Positions 53,330 through 64,000 of a DNA stretch of 64,000 nucleotides are shown piece after piece. The position numbers and the translations under genes are program-made. Positions within the stretch are counted from its first letter, which is position 1. Each line of letters opens with the position of its first letter. Location of the stretch: positions 148,779 to 212,778 of the forward strand of contig NZ_KE384460.1 of assembly GCF_000425825.1 (NCBI RefSeq), given 5' to 3'. A model generated the notes under the pieces. It was given only the letters and a program-made list of their open reading frames with translations. It did not search any database and was not told the DNA's origin. The DNA comes from Jeotgalicoccus marinus DSM 19772 (GTDB lineage Bacteria; Bacillota; Bacilli; Staphylococcales; Salinicoccaceae).

Positions 53330-55042
53330 ATGACAGAGAAGAAAGATATCAGAATCAGATCACATGTTTATTCAGAAAGTAATGTAAAAGCACCGAACAG
53401 AGCAATGTTAAGAGCTGTTGGTTTTACTGATGAAAGCTTTGAAAAACCACAAATTGGTGTCGTTAGTAACTGGGCAGAGACGACACCGTGTAACATTCAC
53501 TTGAATGATCTTGCGAAATTCGCGAAAGAGGGTGTTGCAGAAGCCGGCGGTGTGCCAATTCAATTTAATACGATTACAGTCGCAGATGGTATTGCAATGG
53601 GGACACCAGGTATGCGTTTCTCCCTACCGTCCCGTGACATTATTGCTGATTCAATTGAAACAATGGTTCAGGGTCAGAACTTTGATTCTTTTGTTGCTAT
53701 CGGAGGGTGCGATAAAAATATGCCGGGCTGTGCAATAGCAATTGCGAATACTAATATCCCAGCAGTCTTTGTCTACGGTGGTACGATCGCACCTGGACGT
53801 CATGAAGGTAAAGATATAGACTTAGTATCTGTGTTTGAAGGTGTCGGTAAATGGAACAATGGTGACGTCACAGATGATCAATTAAAACGTGTAGAGTGTT
53901 CAGCTTGTCCTGGACCAGGAGCTTGTGGTGGGATGTACACTGCAAACACAATGGCAGCTGCTATTGAAGCTATGGGGTTAAGTTTACCAGGGTCTGCATC
54001 TAATCCTGCGGTAACAAAGGAAAAGGAACAAGATGTATATGAAGCTGGTAAGGCGGTAATGAATTTGCTTGAAAAAGGTATTTACCCTAGAGATATCTTA
54101 ACTCGTGAGGCTTTTGAAAATGCGATTACTGTCGTTTTAGCACTTGGTGGTTCTACAAATGCTATTCTACACTTACTGGCGATTGCACATGCAGCTGAAG
54201 TAGATTTAACAATTGAAGATTTCAATACTTTCCAAGAAAAAGTTCCCCATCTTGCTGACTTAAAACCATCTGGCAAATATGTTTTCCAAGATTTATTTAA
54301 AGTCGGTGGTGTTCATGGTGTTATGAAATATCTTTATGATAGAGGATATATCCACGGTGACTGCTTAACAGTAACTGGTAAGACAGTTGCTGAAAATCTT
54401 AATGAAGTAGAAGATTTAACACCTGGTCAAGATGTTATCATGCCATTAGAGAATCCTAAGCGTAAAGACGGTCCGCTTATCGTACTTAAAGGTAACTTAG
54501 CAACTGAAGGTGCTGTTGCCAAAGTATCAGGGGTTAAAGTACGACGTCATGTGGGCCCTGCAAAAGTTTACGATACAGAACAAGAGGCGATTGAAGCTGT
54601 TATGGCCAATGAAGTCGTTAAAGGTGACGTTGTAATCGTCCGCTATGTTGGTCCTAAAGGTGGTCCAGGTATGCCAGAAATGCTTTCATTATCTAGCTTA
54701 ATCGTTGGTAAGGGACTCGGCGAAGATGTCGCGCTCCTAACTGACGGACGTTTTAGTGGTGGAACCCACGGCTTAGTTGTCGGACATATTGCACCAGAAG
54801 CACAAGATGGAGGGAATGTCGCTTTAATTAAAACCGGTGACATTGTAACAATCGATCAGGATAAAAAAGAACTGTCCTTCGATGTATCTGATGAAGAACT
54901 GAGTCAACGTCGTGCAGATTTAATTTTACCACCGTTGTTCTCTAAAGGTGTGCTTGGTAAATATGCACATATCGTATCGTCGTCATCTAAGGGTGCGATT
55001 ACTGACTTCTTTAATAGAGATGATCTAGCAGGTAAAAACTAA
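53330..55042 (+). CDS. ilvD: Dihydroxy-acid dehydratase
   Basis: Fe-S enzyme that makes 2-ketoisovalerate and 2-keto-3-methylvalerate, the last common step to valine and isoleucine. It is 570 residues. Cluster cysteines are in [11 protein letters not shown] and [30 protein letters not shown] and [13 protein letters not shown] lie in the C-terminal part. AGGTGGGG precedes the ATG. It is 15 bases after the BASS gene and is separated from ilvB by a terminator, so it is in the carrier's operon and not under the T-box. Confidence 0.97.
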   Translation: MTEKKDIRIRSHVYSESNVKAPNRAMLRAVGFTDESFEKPQIGVVSNWAETTPCNIHLNDLAKFAKEGVAEAGGVPIQFNTITVADGIAMGTPGMRFSLPSRDIIADSIETMVQGQNFDSFVAIGGCDKNMPGCAIAIANTNIPAVFVYGGTIAPGRHEGKDIDLVSVFEGVGKWNNGDVTDDQLKRVECSACPGPGACGGMYTANTMAAAIEAMGLSLPGSASNPAVTKEKEQDVYEAGKAVMNLLEKGIYPRDILTREAFENAITVVLALGGSTNAILHLLAIAHAAEVDLTIEDFNTFQEKVPHLADLKPSGKYVFQDLFKVGGVHGVMKYLYDRGYIHGDCLTVTGKTVAENLNEVEDLTPGQDVIMPLENPKRKDGPLIVLKGNLATEGAVAKVSGVKVRRHVGPAKVYDTEQEAIEAVMANEVVKGDVVIVRYVGPKGGPGMPEMLSLSSLIVGKGLGEDVALLTDGRFSGGTHGLVVGHIAPEAQDGGNVALIKTGDIVTIDQDKKELSFDVSDEELSQRRADLILPPLFSKGVLGKYAHIVSSSSKGAITDFFNRDDLAGKN

Positions 55043-55063
55043 ATTATAAAAATTAAAAATATC

Positions 55064-55101
55064 ACTGCTACTAGACGTTTGTTGTCTAGTAGCAGCTTTT
55101 T
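55064..55101 (+). terminator. Intrinsic terminator after ilvD
   Basis: Perfect 12-bp stem CTGCTACTAGAC with GTCTAGTAGCAG, 7-base loop, then CTTTTTT. Confidence 0.95.
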
Positions 55102-55179
55102 TATAGCCAATCGATCATAAGAATTTGATGTAAATATACACAAAAACTTTTAAAATTTTAAAATATTGATATAACAATG

Positions 55180-55195
55180 TTGTAAACGATTTCAT
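55180..55195 (+). promoter_or_regulatory. CcpA cre site upstream of the ilvB-leu promoter
   Basis: TTGTAAACGATTTCAT matches WTGNAARCGNWWNCAW at every defined position. It ends about 79 bases before the predicted transcription start and touches the CodY-like box. In B. subtilis CcpA activates ilv-leu from a similar upstream site. Confidence 0.75.
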
Positions 55196-55207
55196 TTTCA
55201 GAAATGT
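55193..55207 (+). promoter_or_regulatory. CodY-like box upstream of the ilvB-leu promoter
   Basis: CATTTTCAGAAATGT matches 12 of 15 positions of AATTTTCWGAAAATT and overlaps the last three bases of the cre site, so CodY and CcpA could compete here. Confidence 0.6.
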
Positions 55208-55238
55208 TAGATAATTTAAAATTATTTGGATTTAGCTG

Positions 55239-55267
55239 TTGATTTTACTAATTTAACGGGTTATTAT
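55239..55267 (+). promoter_or_regulatory. Sigma-A promoter of the ilvB-leu operon
   Basis: TTGATT (55239-55244), 17 bases, TATTAT (55262-55267). Predicted start near 55274, about 40 bases before the T-box elements. Confidence 0.65.
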
Positions 55268-55309
55268 ACATTCATTAAGAAATTTAAATAGTCTAATAAT
55301 TCAAAATTA

Positions 55310-55599
55310 AAAACAAAGCGTTGAAGGGAACGTCGAAGCTGAAGTGTACTTCACAGAGATCGGATGGTTGGTGGAAATCCGAAATACCGCAGCATTGATT
55401 CTCATCCCTGAGTGCCCGGCTGAAAAGTAGTAGGCTGGGACGGGTTAAAACTCGTTATTTATTTTAACTAGTCGTTTTGGCTAGTTTCTAAGGCATATAT
55501 CTTAAGGTATATGTAAAGTTGGGTGGTACCGTGGAAATCTCTTTTCTCCCCAAGATTGTCATTATGACACTCTTAGGAGAAAAGAGATTTTTTATTTTA
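55310..55599 (+). promoter_or_regulatory. T-box leader, probably leucine-responsive
   Basis: Senses uncharged tRNA to allow read-through. The Stem I region has the GGATGGTTGGTG-type distal element. The likely specifier is CTC (Leu) at 55401-55403, followed by A as usual; an Ile reading (ATC, next codon) is less likely. The antiterminator T-box GGGTGGTACCGTGG is at 55521-55534. The terminator stem AAATCTCTTTTCTCC (55535-55549) with GGAGAAAAGAGATTT (55576-55590) and a T-run follows. The rest of the 585-base gap before ilvB holds the terminator, cre, CodY box and promoter listed separately. Confidence 0.95.
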
Positions 55600-55626
55600 A
55601 GTTTATGCTATAAGGAGGAAAACAAT

Positions 55627-57348
55627 ATGAAAGTTGAAGTTGAACGTGCCGAAGAAGTGATGACGAATATAAAAACAGGGGCAGACCTACTTGTCGAAGC
55701 ACTCGCTGAACAGAATGTTGATACAGTGTTTGGTTACCCTGGTGGTGCTGTTTTACCAATCTACGATGCTTTATATCGCCAGGAGCGTTCATTTAAACAC
55801 ATTCTTTGTAGACATGAACAAGGCTTAATACATGCAGCGGAAGGTTATGCAAGGGTAAGCGGAGAACCTGGTGTTGTTATCGCAACAAGTGGACCAGGCG
55901 CTACTAACCTTATAACAGGTATTACGGATGCCATGATGGACTCTCTACCAATAGTCGTTTTTACTGGTCAAGTGTCAACGAAAGTAATCGGTACAGATGC
56001 CTTTCAAGAAGCAGATATCATCGGCTTAACGACACCAATTACTAAACACAACTACCAAGTAACTGATGTAAAAGACTTAAAACGTACAGTAAAAGAAGCC
56101 TTTCACATCGCATCAACTGGTAGACCAGGTCCTGTCGTAGTAGACATACCGAAAAATATTTCAGAAGCAACTGTAGAAAGTGATTATCCAAGTGACCTCC
56201 GTCTACCAGGTTATCAACCAACAACAAAACCGAACCCTTTACAGATTAACCGTTTGATGGATGCCTTAGAAAAGGCAGAAAGGCCAGTGGTCCTAACTGG
56301 TGCAGGTGTTCAATTTGCTAAAGCTTCAGATGAATTGAAACGATTCGTTAAGCAGTACAACTTACCAGTGGTATCGACTTTACTCGGTCTGGGTGTGTTT
56401 GAAGCAGATGATGAGCACTTCCTTGGAATGGCAGGGATGCATGGCACCTACACTGCTAATATGGCAATCCATGAATCGGATTTACTCATCAATATCGGAG
56501 CCCGTTTCGATGACAGGTTGACTGGTAAGATTTCAGACTTTGCACCCCATGCCAAGGTCGCACATATTGATATAGACCCAGCTGAAATCGGTAAAAACAT
56601 TGAAACACAAATACCAGTTGTTGCAGATGCTAAGGAAGCTTTGGAGATGATGAACAAAGAATCCTTTGAAATGAAAAACACAGATGCTTGGATGCAGTTA
56701 ATCGCCAGAAATAAGAGTGAGTATCCACTTTGGTATGACGAAGATAGAGATTTACTATCACCGCAAAAATTTATCGAAGATATCTATAAGGCGACGGAAG
56801 GTCAAGCAATTGTGACAACAGATGTTGGACAACATCAAATGTGGAGTGCACAGTTTTATCAGTTTAATCAACCAAATCACTTTGTTACATCTGGTGGTCT
56901 TGGAACGATGGGCTTCGGTTTACCCGCAGCAATTGGTGCACAGCTTGCGCGTCCAGATAAGAAAGTAGTCGCAATCGTTGGTGACGGTGGTTTTCAGATG
57001 ACGATGCAAGAATTAGCAACTTTAAAACAATACAATTTACCAGTTAAAGTTGTCATTGTTAATAATGAAGCGCTAGGAATGGTTAGACAGTGGCAAGAAG
57101 CGTTCTATGATGAGCGTTATTCTGAGTCATTGATGCAGACTAATCCTGACTTTGTAAAACTCGGTGAAAGCTTCTCAATAAAGTCTTATCGATTTACTAA
57201 GAGTGATGAAGTATCAAATGAATTATATGCGGCTCTAAACTCTGATGAACCTGTATTAATCGATGCAAGAGTAGAAAAGCTGGATCTCGTTTGTCCGATG
57301 GTACCTGCAGGTAAAGGGAATCATGAAATGATAGGAGTGAAAAAATGA
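55627..57348 (+). CDS. ilvB: Acetolactate synthase large subunit
   Basis: ThDP enzyme making acetolactate or acetohydroxybutyrate, the first common step for branched-chain amino acids. It is 573 residues from the ATG at 55627, after AAGGAGG; the frame upstream runs through the T-box terminator and is not coding. Motifs: [32 protein letters not shown] with the catalytic Glu, and the ThDP site [30 protein letters not shown]. The last ATG overlaps ilvH. Confidence 0.97.
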   Translation: MKVEVERAEEVMTNIKTGADLLVEALAEQNVDTVFGYPGGAVLPIYDALYRQERSFKHILCRHEQGLIHAAEGYARVSGEPGVVIATSGPGATNLITGITDAMMDSLPIVVFTGQVSTKVIGTDAFQEADIIGLTTPITKHNYQVTDVKDLKRTVKEAFHIASTGRPGPVVVDIPKNISEATVESDYPSDLRLPGYQPTTKPNPLQINRLMDALEKAERPVVLTGAGVQFAKASDELKRFVKQYNLPVVSTLLGLGVFEADDEHFLGMAGMHGTYTANMAIHESDLLINIGARFDDRLTGKISDFAPHAKVAHIDIDPAEIGKNIETQIPVVADAKEALEMMNKESFEMKNTDAWMQLIARNKSEYPLWYDEDRDLLSPQKFIEDIYKATEGQAIVTTDVGQHQMWSAQFYQFNQPNHFVTSGGLGTMGFGLPAAIGAQLARPDKKVVAIVGDGGFQMTMQELATLKQYNLPVKVVIVNNEALGMVRQWQEAFYDERYSESLMQTNPDFVKLGESFSIKSYRFTKSDEVSNELYAALNSDEPVLIDARVEKLDLVCPMVPAGKGNHEMIGVKK

Positions 57349-57860
57349 GAAGAGTAATCACTTTAACCGTTCAAAACTCCAGTGGGGTCTTAAACAGAAT
57401 TACAGGCATGTTATCAAAAAGAGGATTTAACATCGAAAGCATCACTGTAGGTGCATCAGAAATTGAAGGTATATCTAAGATGACAATTGTCGTCGATATG
57501 CTAAATGATAAAAGTGCAGAGCAATTAACAAAACAATTGCACAAGCAAATTGATGTACTGAAAGTTGATGACATAACTGAATCGAAAATAGTTGCGAGAG
57601 AACTTGCCTTAATCAAGGTGGGTGCAAATAATACTTCAAGGGCAGAGATTCAAAGCATTATTGAGCCTTTTAGGGCCAGGGTACTTGATGTCTCGAAAAA
57701 CTCATTAATCATCGAAGTCACCGGGAAGCCTGATAAGGTGGATGCTTTAATTGAACTCTTAACACCATATGGATTAAAAGATTTATCACGTACAGGTGTC
57801 ACGGCCTTCAGACGTGGGCAGCAAAAGCATATTCAGGATTTAAAAACACTTAGTGTTTAA
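57345..57860 (+). CDS. ilvH: Acetolactate synthase regulatory small subunit, full length
   Basis: Regulatory subunit giving valine feedback. It is 171 residues with an ACT domain at the start ([35 protein letters not shown]) and a C-terminal small-subunit domain ([19 protein letters not shown]). S. aureus carries a much shorter small subunit, so the full form is notable. It overlaps ilvB by ATGA. Confidence 0.95.
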   Translation: MRRVITLTVQNSSGVLNRITGMLSKRGFNIESITVGASEIEGISKMTIVVDMLNDKSAEQLTKQLHKQIDVLKVDDITESKIVARELALIKVGANNTSRAEIQSIIEPFRARVLDVSKNSLIIEVTGKPDKVDALIELLTPYGLKDLSRTGVTAFRRGQQKHIQDLKTLSV

Positions 57861-57881
57861 TCAAATAAATTATATATATAA

Positions 57882-58895
<1,014 letters not shown>

Positions 58896-58921
58896 AAAAC
58901 ACTGAAGAGAGGAAGTTCGTT

Positions 58922-60487
58922 ATGACTGATATTACTGACATTAAAATTTTTGATACTACACTTAGAGACGGAGAACAATCTCCTGGAGTGAACTTAAATA
59001 AAGAAGAAAAACTGGAGATTGCAAAACAATTAGAACGACTCGGAGTTGATGTCATAGAAGCGGGTTTTCCTGCCTCTTCAGTAGGTGATTTTCAAGCAGT
59101 GAAACTCATAGCCGACACAGTAAAAAATTCTACTGTAACCGCACTTGCAAGAGCAAAGAAAAGTGACATCGACCGAGCTTATGAGGCATTGAAGAATGCT
59201 GAGAGATCAAAGCTTCATGTATTCTTGGCTACAAGCCCCATTCACAGGGAATTCAAACTCAAAAAAACACAACAAGAAGTGCTTGAGACCTCTGTAGAGA
59301 TGGTAAAATATGCGAAGACATTATTTGATGAAGTGGAGTGGTCTGCAGAAGATGCTTCAAGAACAGAACTCCCGTTCCTCGCTGAAATTATAGAAGCTGT
59401 AATTGATGCGGGTGCGACAATCATTAACTTACCAGATACAGTTGGGTATTCGACTCCAAAAGAATACGGCGAAATGTTTAAATACGTGAGTGAAAATGTA
59501 CCGAACATAGAAAAGGCTATTTTATCTACGCATTGTCATAACGATTTAGGTATGGCAGTTGCAAATTCTATTGCAGGCATCGAAAACGGTGCACGTCAGA
59601 TTGAAGTTTCAATTAATGGTATTGGTGAAAGAGCAGGCAATGCAGCATTAGAGGAAATTGCAGTCGCACTTCATATTCGATCGGATGCATACAATTTTAA
59701 GACGAATCTTGTATTAAATGAGATTAAACGTTCCAGCGATATTGTTGCTAAATTAACTGGTATGTCAGTTCAGCCAAATAAAGCAATCATCGGTCGAAAT
59801 GCTTATGCACATGAGGCTGGAATACACCAAGATGGTATGTTAAAGAATTCGGAAACATATGAAATTATTTCACCAGCTCTAGTGGGTGTGTCAGCAGAAT
59901 CTGCAAACACGCTCTTCCTAGGTAAACATTCTGGACGCCATGCTTTTAAAGATAAAGTGAAGTCGTTCAAAATTGAATTGACTGAAGATGAACTTACTGA
60001 AGCTTTTAATAACTTCAAGGTTCTAACGGACCATAAAAAAGAAGTAACAGATGATGATATCTATGCAATTATAATGGAGATTAAAACTGATGCAGCAAAT
60101 CTTGAACGCTACACGTTAAATAATTTTCAAGTTAACTATGAACAGGATGGACAGACGAGAGCGAGTATAGTCGTTACGACACCTAAAAATGAAGAAACGA
60201 CACATGAAGTTACAGGAAAAGGTAGCGTTGAAGTGCTTTATGAAGCAATACAAGGCATTTTAAGTGAACAGACTAACCTCCTAGATTATCAATTGTCTTC
60301 AGTAGGTGGAGGCAAAGATGCACTCGCCGAGGCAAGAGTTCAGATTAATGTTAATGGTAACCGATTCTCTGGTCGAGGGACTGCTCAAGATGTGTTAGAA
60401 GCATCAGCAAATGCTTACTTTAATGCAGTAAATCGCTATTTAATGAGTGAAAAAGCAAATAATCAAATTGAGACGGTTCAATCGTAG
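58922..60487 (+). CDS. leuA: 2-isopropylmalate synthase
   Basis: Condenses acetyl-CoA with 2-ketoisovalerate, the first leucine-specific step. It is 521 residues. The catalytic barrel has [16 protein letters not shown], the metal site [15 protein letters not shown], and [15 protein letters not shown]. The C-terminal allosteric domain (after about 395) has the [16 protein letters not shown] and [18 protein letters not shown] pattern for leucine feedback. GAGAGGAAG precedes the ATG. Confidence 0.97.
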   Translation: MTDITDIKIFDTTLRDGEQSPGVNLNKEEKLEIAKQLERLGVDVIEAGFPASSVGDFQAVKLIADTVKNSTVTALARAKKSDIDRAYEALKNAERSKLHVFLATSPIHREFKLKKTQQEVLETSVEMVKYAKTLFDEVEWSAEDASRTELPFLAEIIEAVIDAGATIINLPDTVGYSTPKEYGEMFKYVSENVPNIEKAILSTHCHNDLGMAVANSIAGIENGARQIEVSINGIGERAGNAALEEIAVALHIRSDAYNFKTNLVLNEIKRSSDIVAKLTGMSVQPNKAIIGRNAYAHEAGIHQDGMLKNSETYEIISPALVGVSAESANTLFLGKHSGRHAFKDKVKSFKIELTEDELTEAFNNFKVLTDHKKEVTDDDIYAIIMEIKTDAANLERYTLNNFQVNYEQDGQTRASIVVTTPKNEETTHEVTGKGSVEVLYEAIQGILSEQTNLLDYQLSSVGGGKDALAEARVQINVNGNRFSGRGTAQDVLEASANAYFNAVNRYLMSEKANNQIETVQS

Positions 60488-60501
60488 AAGGAGCGTATAA
60501 A

Positions 60502-61563
60502 GTGAAAAAACATATAGCACTACTTCCTGGCGATGGTATTGGACCAGAAATAATGGCAGCTGCGAAAAAGGTCATAACTGCAATATCAGAGAGAGAACAA
60601 ATTCAATTAACAACGTCAGAACATGACATAGGAGGCAGCGCCATAGATAATCATGGCGCGCCACTACCAGAATCAACAATTAATGCTTGTGAACAAAGTG
60701 ACGCAATCGTACTCGGTGCGGTTGGTGGACCTAAATGGGCCGACAGTACTTTAAGGCCGGAACAAGGTCTTTTACAAATCAGAAAACATTTTAATCTCTA
60801 TGCAAATCTCAGACCCGTTGCAATTTTTGATGCACTATTACATGCCTCACCACTAAAAGAAAGCATTGTGACTAATAGTGATTTGATGATAGTTAGAGAA
60901 CTTACTGGTGGATTGTACTTTGGTCAACCTAGTGAACGTCGCGATGGTGGAAATAGTGTCGTGGATTCTCTAACGTACACCAGACAAGAGATGGTTAGAA
61001 TTATAGATACCGCCTTTAAAACTGCTTTGGCAAGATCAAAAAAACTAACATCCGTGGATAAGGCGAATGTTTTAGAATCTAGTAGAATGTGGAGAGAAAT
61101 TGTTGAAGAAGTCAGTCAGAACTATCCTGAAGTGGATGTTCATCATGAACTTGTTGATGCAGCAGCAATGAAATTAATCACTAATCCAACATCCTTTGAT
61201 GTGATTGTTACAGAAAATTTATTTGGTGATATTTTAAGTGATGAAGCCTCTGTCATTACAGGTTCTCTAGGGGTTTTACCATCGGCGAGTTTAAATGAAA
61301 ATGACTTTGGTCTTTACGAACCGATTCATGGTTCAGCGCCGGATATTGCAGGTACAAATAAGGCAAATCCGATCGGCATGATTCTTTCTGTTGCTATGAT
61401 GCTTAAATATTCTTTTGGCTTACATGAGCAGGCTAAAAATATAGAAGACGCAGTAGATAGAGTGCTGAACGATGGTTATGTAACGACAGATTTGAAAATT
61501 GAAGATTCGACAGTTTTATCCACTACGGAAATGACAGAAAAAATAATTAGCTACCTAAAATAA
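60502..61563 (+). CDS. leuB: 3-isopropylmalate dehydrogenase
   Basis: Oxidative decarboxylation of 3-isopropylmalate with NAD+. It is 353 residues. Substrate-binding [23 protein letters not shown]-like region, [17 protein letters not shown], and the C-terminal signature [18 protein letters not shown] with [18 protein letters not shown]. The start is a GTG after AAGGAG. Wording of LeuB (RELTGG) separates it from isocitrate dehydrogenase. Confidence 0.97.
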   Translation: MKKHIALLPGDGIGPEIMAAAKKVITAISEREQIQLTTSEHDIGGSAIDNHGAPLPESTINACEQSDAIVLGAVGGPKWADSTLRPEQGLLQIRKHFNLYANLRPVAIFDALLHASPLKESIVTNSDLMIVRELTGGLYFGQPSERRDGGNSVVDSLTYTRQEMVRIIDTAFKTALARSKKLTSVDKANVLESSRMWREIVEEVSQNYPEVDVHHELVDAAAMKLITNPTSFDVIVTENLFGDILSDEASVITGSLGVLPSASLNENDFGLYEPIHGSAPDIAGTNKANPIGMILSVAMMLKYSFGLHEQAKNIEDAVDRVLNDGYVTTDLKIEDSTVLSTTEMTEKIISYLK

Positions 61564-61582
61564 AGTAAAGGAGAAGGTTAAC

Positions 61583-62995
61583 ATGGCAAAACAGAAAACA
61601 ATCATCGAAAAAATCTGGGAAAGACATATCGTTCATGAAGAAGAAGGAAAGCCGGATTTATTATATATTGATCAACATCTCATCCATGAAGTGACTTCAC
61701 CTCAAGCTTTTGAAGGGTTAAGGCTAAATAATAGGAAAGTACGACGTCCGGACCTTACTTTTGCAACTATGGATCACAACGTGCCTACAAAAGATAGAGA
61801 GAATCCCCAAGATGAAATCGCTCAAAAGCAAATGGATGCTTTAAAGAAAAACTGTGCTGATTTTGGTATTAAATTGGCGGATATGTATCACCCAGATCAA
61901 GGGATTGTTCATGTCATTGGGCCACAACTCGGTTTAACACAACCAGGGAAAACGATCGTTTGTGGAGACTCTCATACGTCAACACATGGTGCCTTTGGTG
62001 CCTTAGCCTTTGGTATTGGTACAAGTGAAGTAGAGCACGTATTTGCTACCCAAACATTAAATCAATCAAAACCAAAAACGATGAATGTTAAAGTCGTTGG
62101 CGATCTTGGGGTAGGCGTAACTGCTAAGGATTTAATTCTAGCAATCATCTCTAAATTTGGTGTCGATTTTGGTAATGGTCATGTTGTTGAGTATACTGGC
62201 CAAGCGGTTCGTAACCTCACAATGGAAGGTCGTATGACTGTATGTAATATGTCCATTGAAGGTGGGGCAAGAGCGGGTCTGATTTCACCAGATCAGACGA
62301 CAATTGACTTTTTAAGAGGGCGTCGCTACGTACCGAGAGATGAAGCCGAGTACAACGAGCTTGCCAAAGACTGGTTAAGTCTAGCGACTGATGAAGGCGC
62401 AGAGTATGATACCACACTTGAAATAGATGCCAGTCAAATCGAACCCCAAGTCTCATGGGGAACAAACCCAAGCATGGTTGTACCGATTAGTGCAACCACA
62501 CCGTCAATTAGTGAGTCAAAAGATCGAGATGGTACTAAGCGTGCACTGGAGTATATGGGACTTGAAGAAAACACACCGATTACTGACATAGAAATCGACC
62601 ACGTCTTCATCGGTTCTTGTACTAACTCTAGAGTGCTTGACCTACAACGTGCAGCAGACATCATCAAAGGAAACAAAGTTAAAGAAGGTGTCAAAGCGAT
62701 TGTGGTACCAGGATCCTTCCTTGTTAAACAAGAAGCAGAGGCACTTGGTATTGATAAGGTATTTATTGAAGCGGGATTTGAATGGAGAAATGCAGGATGT
62801 AGTGCTTGCCTTGGTATGAATGATGACCAAGTCCCAGCTGGTGGTCGTTGTGCTTCTAGTTCAAATCGTAACTTTGAAGGCCGTCAGGGTAATGGTGCAA
62901 GAACACATCTTGTCAGCCCTGAAATGGCAGCAGCAGCAGCGATTAACGGACGCTTTGTAGATGTCAGACGATATCAACATAAAGTAATGGCGTAA
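61583..62995 (+). CDS. leuC: 3-isopropylmalate dehydratase large subunit
   Basis: Aconitase-type [4Fe-4S] enzyme that isomerises isopropylmalate with LeuD. It is 470 residues. [28 protein letters not shown] and [19 protein letters not shown] hold the first cluster Cys; [14 protein letters not shown] holds the other two. AAGGAGAAGG precedes the ATG. Confidence 0.97.
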   Translation: MAKQKTIIEKIWERHIVHEEEGKPDLLYIDQHLIHEVTSPQAFEGLRLNNRKVRRPDLTFATMDHNVPTKDRENPQDEIAQKQMDALKKNCADFGIKLADMYHPDQGIVHVIGPQLGLTQPGKTIVCGDSHTSTHGAFGALAFGIGTSEVEHVFATQTLNQSKPKTMNVKVVGDLGVGVTAKDLILAIISKFGVDFGNGHVVEYTGQAVRNLTMEGRMTVCNMSIEGGARAGLISPDQTTIDFLRGRRYVPRDEAEYNELAKDWLSLATDEGAEYDTTLEIDASQIEPQVSWGTNPSMVVPISATTPSISESKDRDGTKRALEYMGLEENTPITDIEIDHVFIGSCTNSRVLDLQRAADIIKGNKVKEGVKAIVVPGSFLVKQEAEALGIDKVFIEAGFEWRNAGCSACLGMNDDQVPAGGRCASSSNRNFEGRQGNGARTHLVSPEMAAAAAINGRFVDVRRYQHKVMA

Positions 62996-63009
62996 GGAGG
63001 AGGAGAATA

Positions 63010-63606
63010 ATGGAGGCAATTTCATATCATAGTGGGAAAGTGTATCCTCTAAATCGTTCGAATGTCGATACCGATCAAATTATTCCAAAGCAGTTTTTAA
63101 AACGTATTGAACGTACAGGTTTTGGAGAATTTGTATTTCATAATTGGCGATTCCACGATGACGGTACTAAAAGAACTGATTTCAATATGGATGACCCAGA
63201 GTTTGACGGTGCTTCTGTACTAATTGCAGGAGATAATTTTGGATGTGGTTCTTCAAGAGAACATGCACCTTGGGCATTGTTGGACTATGGCTATAAAGTC
63301 ATTATTGCACCGAGTTTTGCTGATATCTTTTATTCAAACGCTTTTAAAAACGGCATGATATTAATAAAGCTAGGGGAAGAAAAAGTAAACGAATGGCAAG
63401 GTAAAGCTTTAGATGGAACATTTACTTTAGATGTAGATTTAGAAAATCAAACAATTAAAACTTCAGATAGTGAAGTAATTGAATTCGACATACCAGCCTA
63501 TCATAAAGAAAAATTAATTAATGGTTGCGATGATATTTCACTTACTTTACTAAATGAAGATAAAATAAATCAATATGAGGAGCGTGGTTCTTTGGGAATT
63601 CGTTAA
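63010..63606 (+). CDS. leuD: 3-isopropylmalate dehydratase small subunit
   Basis: Swivel-domain partner of LeuC. It is 198 residues. DTDQIIPKQFLKRI, FGCGSSREHAPWAL and IIAPSFADIFYSNAFKNGM are the family hallmarks. AAGGAGGAGG precedes the ATG. The C-terminus is YEERGSLGIR. The next gene begins about 24 bases later. Confidence 0.96.
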   Translation: MEAISYHSGKVYPLNRSNVDTDQIIPKQFLKRIERTGFGEFVFHNWRFHDDGTKRTDFNMDDPEFDGASVLIAGDNFGCGSSREHAPWALLDYGYKVIIAPSFADIFYSNAFKNGMILIKLGEEKVNEWQGKALDGTFTLDVDLENQTIKTSDSEVIEFDIPAYHKEKLINGCDDISLTLLNEDKINQYEERGSLGIR

Positions 63607-63629
63607 ATGGTGACTTAGTCAGAGATGCT

Positions 63630-64000
63630 ATGGAATACTTGCGAGGAAGTGTGCACAAAACACCTGTTATTACGTCACAAACGACAAATAGAATGACAGG
63701 TAAAAACGTATATATGAAGTTAGAGAATCATCAAAAAACGGGAGCGTTTAAGTTCCGCGGCGCATCTTATAAGATATCTAAACTAAACTTAGCTGAAATT
63801 GAAGCTGGTGTAGTAACTGCCTCAGCAGGAAACCATGCCCAAGGTGTTGCATTAGCGGCTAAAAAAGTCGGTGCCAAAGCGACAATCTTTATGCCAGAAG
63901 GCACGCCAAGTGCTAAAGTAGTGGCGACAAAAGGTTACGGTGCAGATGTTAACCTAGTTGGTCAAAGTTTCCAAGAGGCCTACACAGCTTCTTTAGAGCA
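63630..64000 (+). CDS. ilvA: Threonine dehydratase, N-terminal part, cut by the window end
   Basis: PLP enzyme that makes 2-oxobutyrate from threonine, the first isoleucine-specific step. The visible 123 residues contain the PLP Lys in NHQKTGAFKFRGASYKI and the phosphate-binding TASAGNHAQGVALAAKK. The first ATG in frame is 63630 and it has no good ribosome site. The frame is open upstream to a stop at 63576 and its translation there (NGDLVRDA) would extend the usual first helix, but contains no start codon. The catabolic TdcB-like form is possible; the C-terminal regulatory domain lies beyond the window. Confidence 0.85.
   Translation, partial: MEYLRGSVHKTPVITSQTTNRMTGKNVYMKLENHQKTGAFKFRGASYKISKLNLAEIEAGVVTASAGNHAQGVALAAKKVGAKATIFMPEGTPSAKVVATKGYGADVNLVGQSFQEAYTASLE

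Noticed and set aside
55519-55626. An N-terminal extension of IlvB by 36 residues
   Set aside because: This stretch is the T-box antiterminator/terminator; the ATG at 55627 has a strong AAGGAGG.

Overview
The window comes from a low-GC Gram-positive chromosome of the Staphylococcaceae/Salinicoccus-Jeotgalicoccus group. The main evidence is gene order. The run purD - auxA-like - hutG - ptsH-ptsI - cydAB - ktrC - rnjA-rpoY - def - ykyA - pdhABCD - UPF0223 gene - potABCD - auxB-like closely follows the Staphylococcus aureus core chromosome. Shine-Dalgarno sites are strong AGGAGG types, TTG and GTG starts are frequent, and intrinsic terminators are many. Genus cannot be fixed from sequence alone. 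No rRNA, tRNA, insertion sequence, prophage or CRISPR array was seen.

Region 1 (1-20.3 kb) is a cell-wall glycopolymer locus. It holds a wall teichoic acid set: TagA, TagB, TagD, a short TagF-type polymerase, TagG and TagH. Around it are a second TagH-like ATPase, an 887-residue TagF-like enzyme, an LCP-family ligase, two GT4 glycosyltransferases and a pair of large two-domain glycosyltransferase paralogues. Coiled-coil proteins sit beside the paralogues. No TarI/TarJ genes are visible, so the polymer made by the recognisable enzymes is probably glycerol-phosphate based, with glycosyl additions from the other transferases.

Region 2 (20.3-28.6 kb) is mixed: two lipoproteins, an SLC13 carrier, a DJ-1/PfpI protein behind a sigma-B-like promoter, a secreted Ig-like protein, a Ca2+/Na+ exchanger, folD and a lone, divergent purD. 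In S. aureus folD and purD flank the purine operon; here only a terminator and a 19-codon ORF lie close by.

Region 3 (28.9-40.4 kb) carries the auxA-like membrane protein, hutG, an unknown 158-residue protein, the general PTS proteins HPr and EI, an MFS carrier, cytochrome bd oxidase, a K+ channel regulator, RNase J1 and RNA polymerase epsilon. A 29-residue cationic peptide ORF, with its own sigma-A-type promoter and terminator, lies between rpoY and the next gene.

Region 4 (40.4-52.1 kb) carries deformylase, YkyA, the complete pyruvate dehydrogenase complex, a spermidine/putrescine ABC transporter and an auxB-like protein.

Region 5 (52.1-64 kb) is branched-chain amino acid biosynthesis. 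A BASS-family carrier is joined to ilvD. A terminator, a cre site, a CodY-like box, a promoter and a T-box leader follow, then ilvB-ilvH-ilvC-leuA-leuB-leuC-leuD and the start of a threonine dehydratase gene cut by the window edge. Carbon status (CcpA), GTP/branched-chain amino acid status (CodY) and probably leucyl-tRNA charging (T-box) appear to converge here.

The points most worth a second look are the paralogous two-domain glycosyltransferases with their ATPase and coiled-coil neighbours, the GW-domain TagH without a membrane segment, the 29-residue peptide gene, three sigma-B-like promoters, the repeated CTGTTATAG motif before pdhA, and the carrier-ilvD unit with its perfect cre site.
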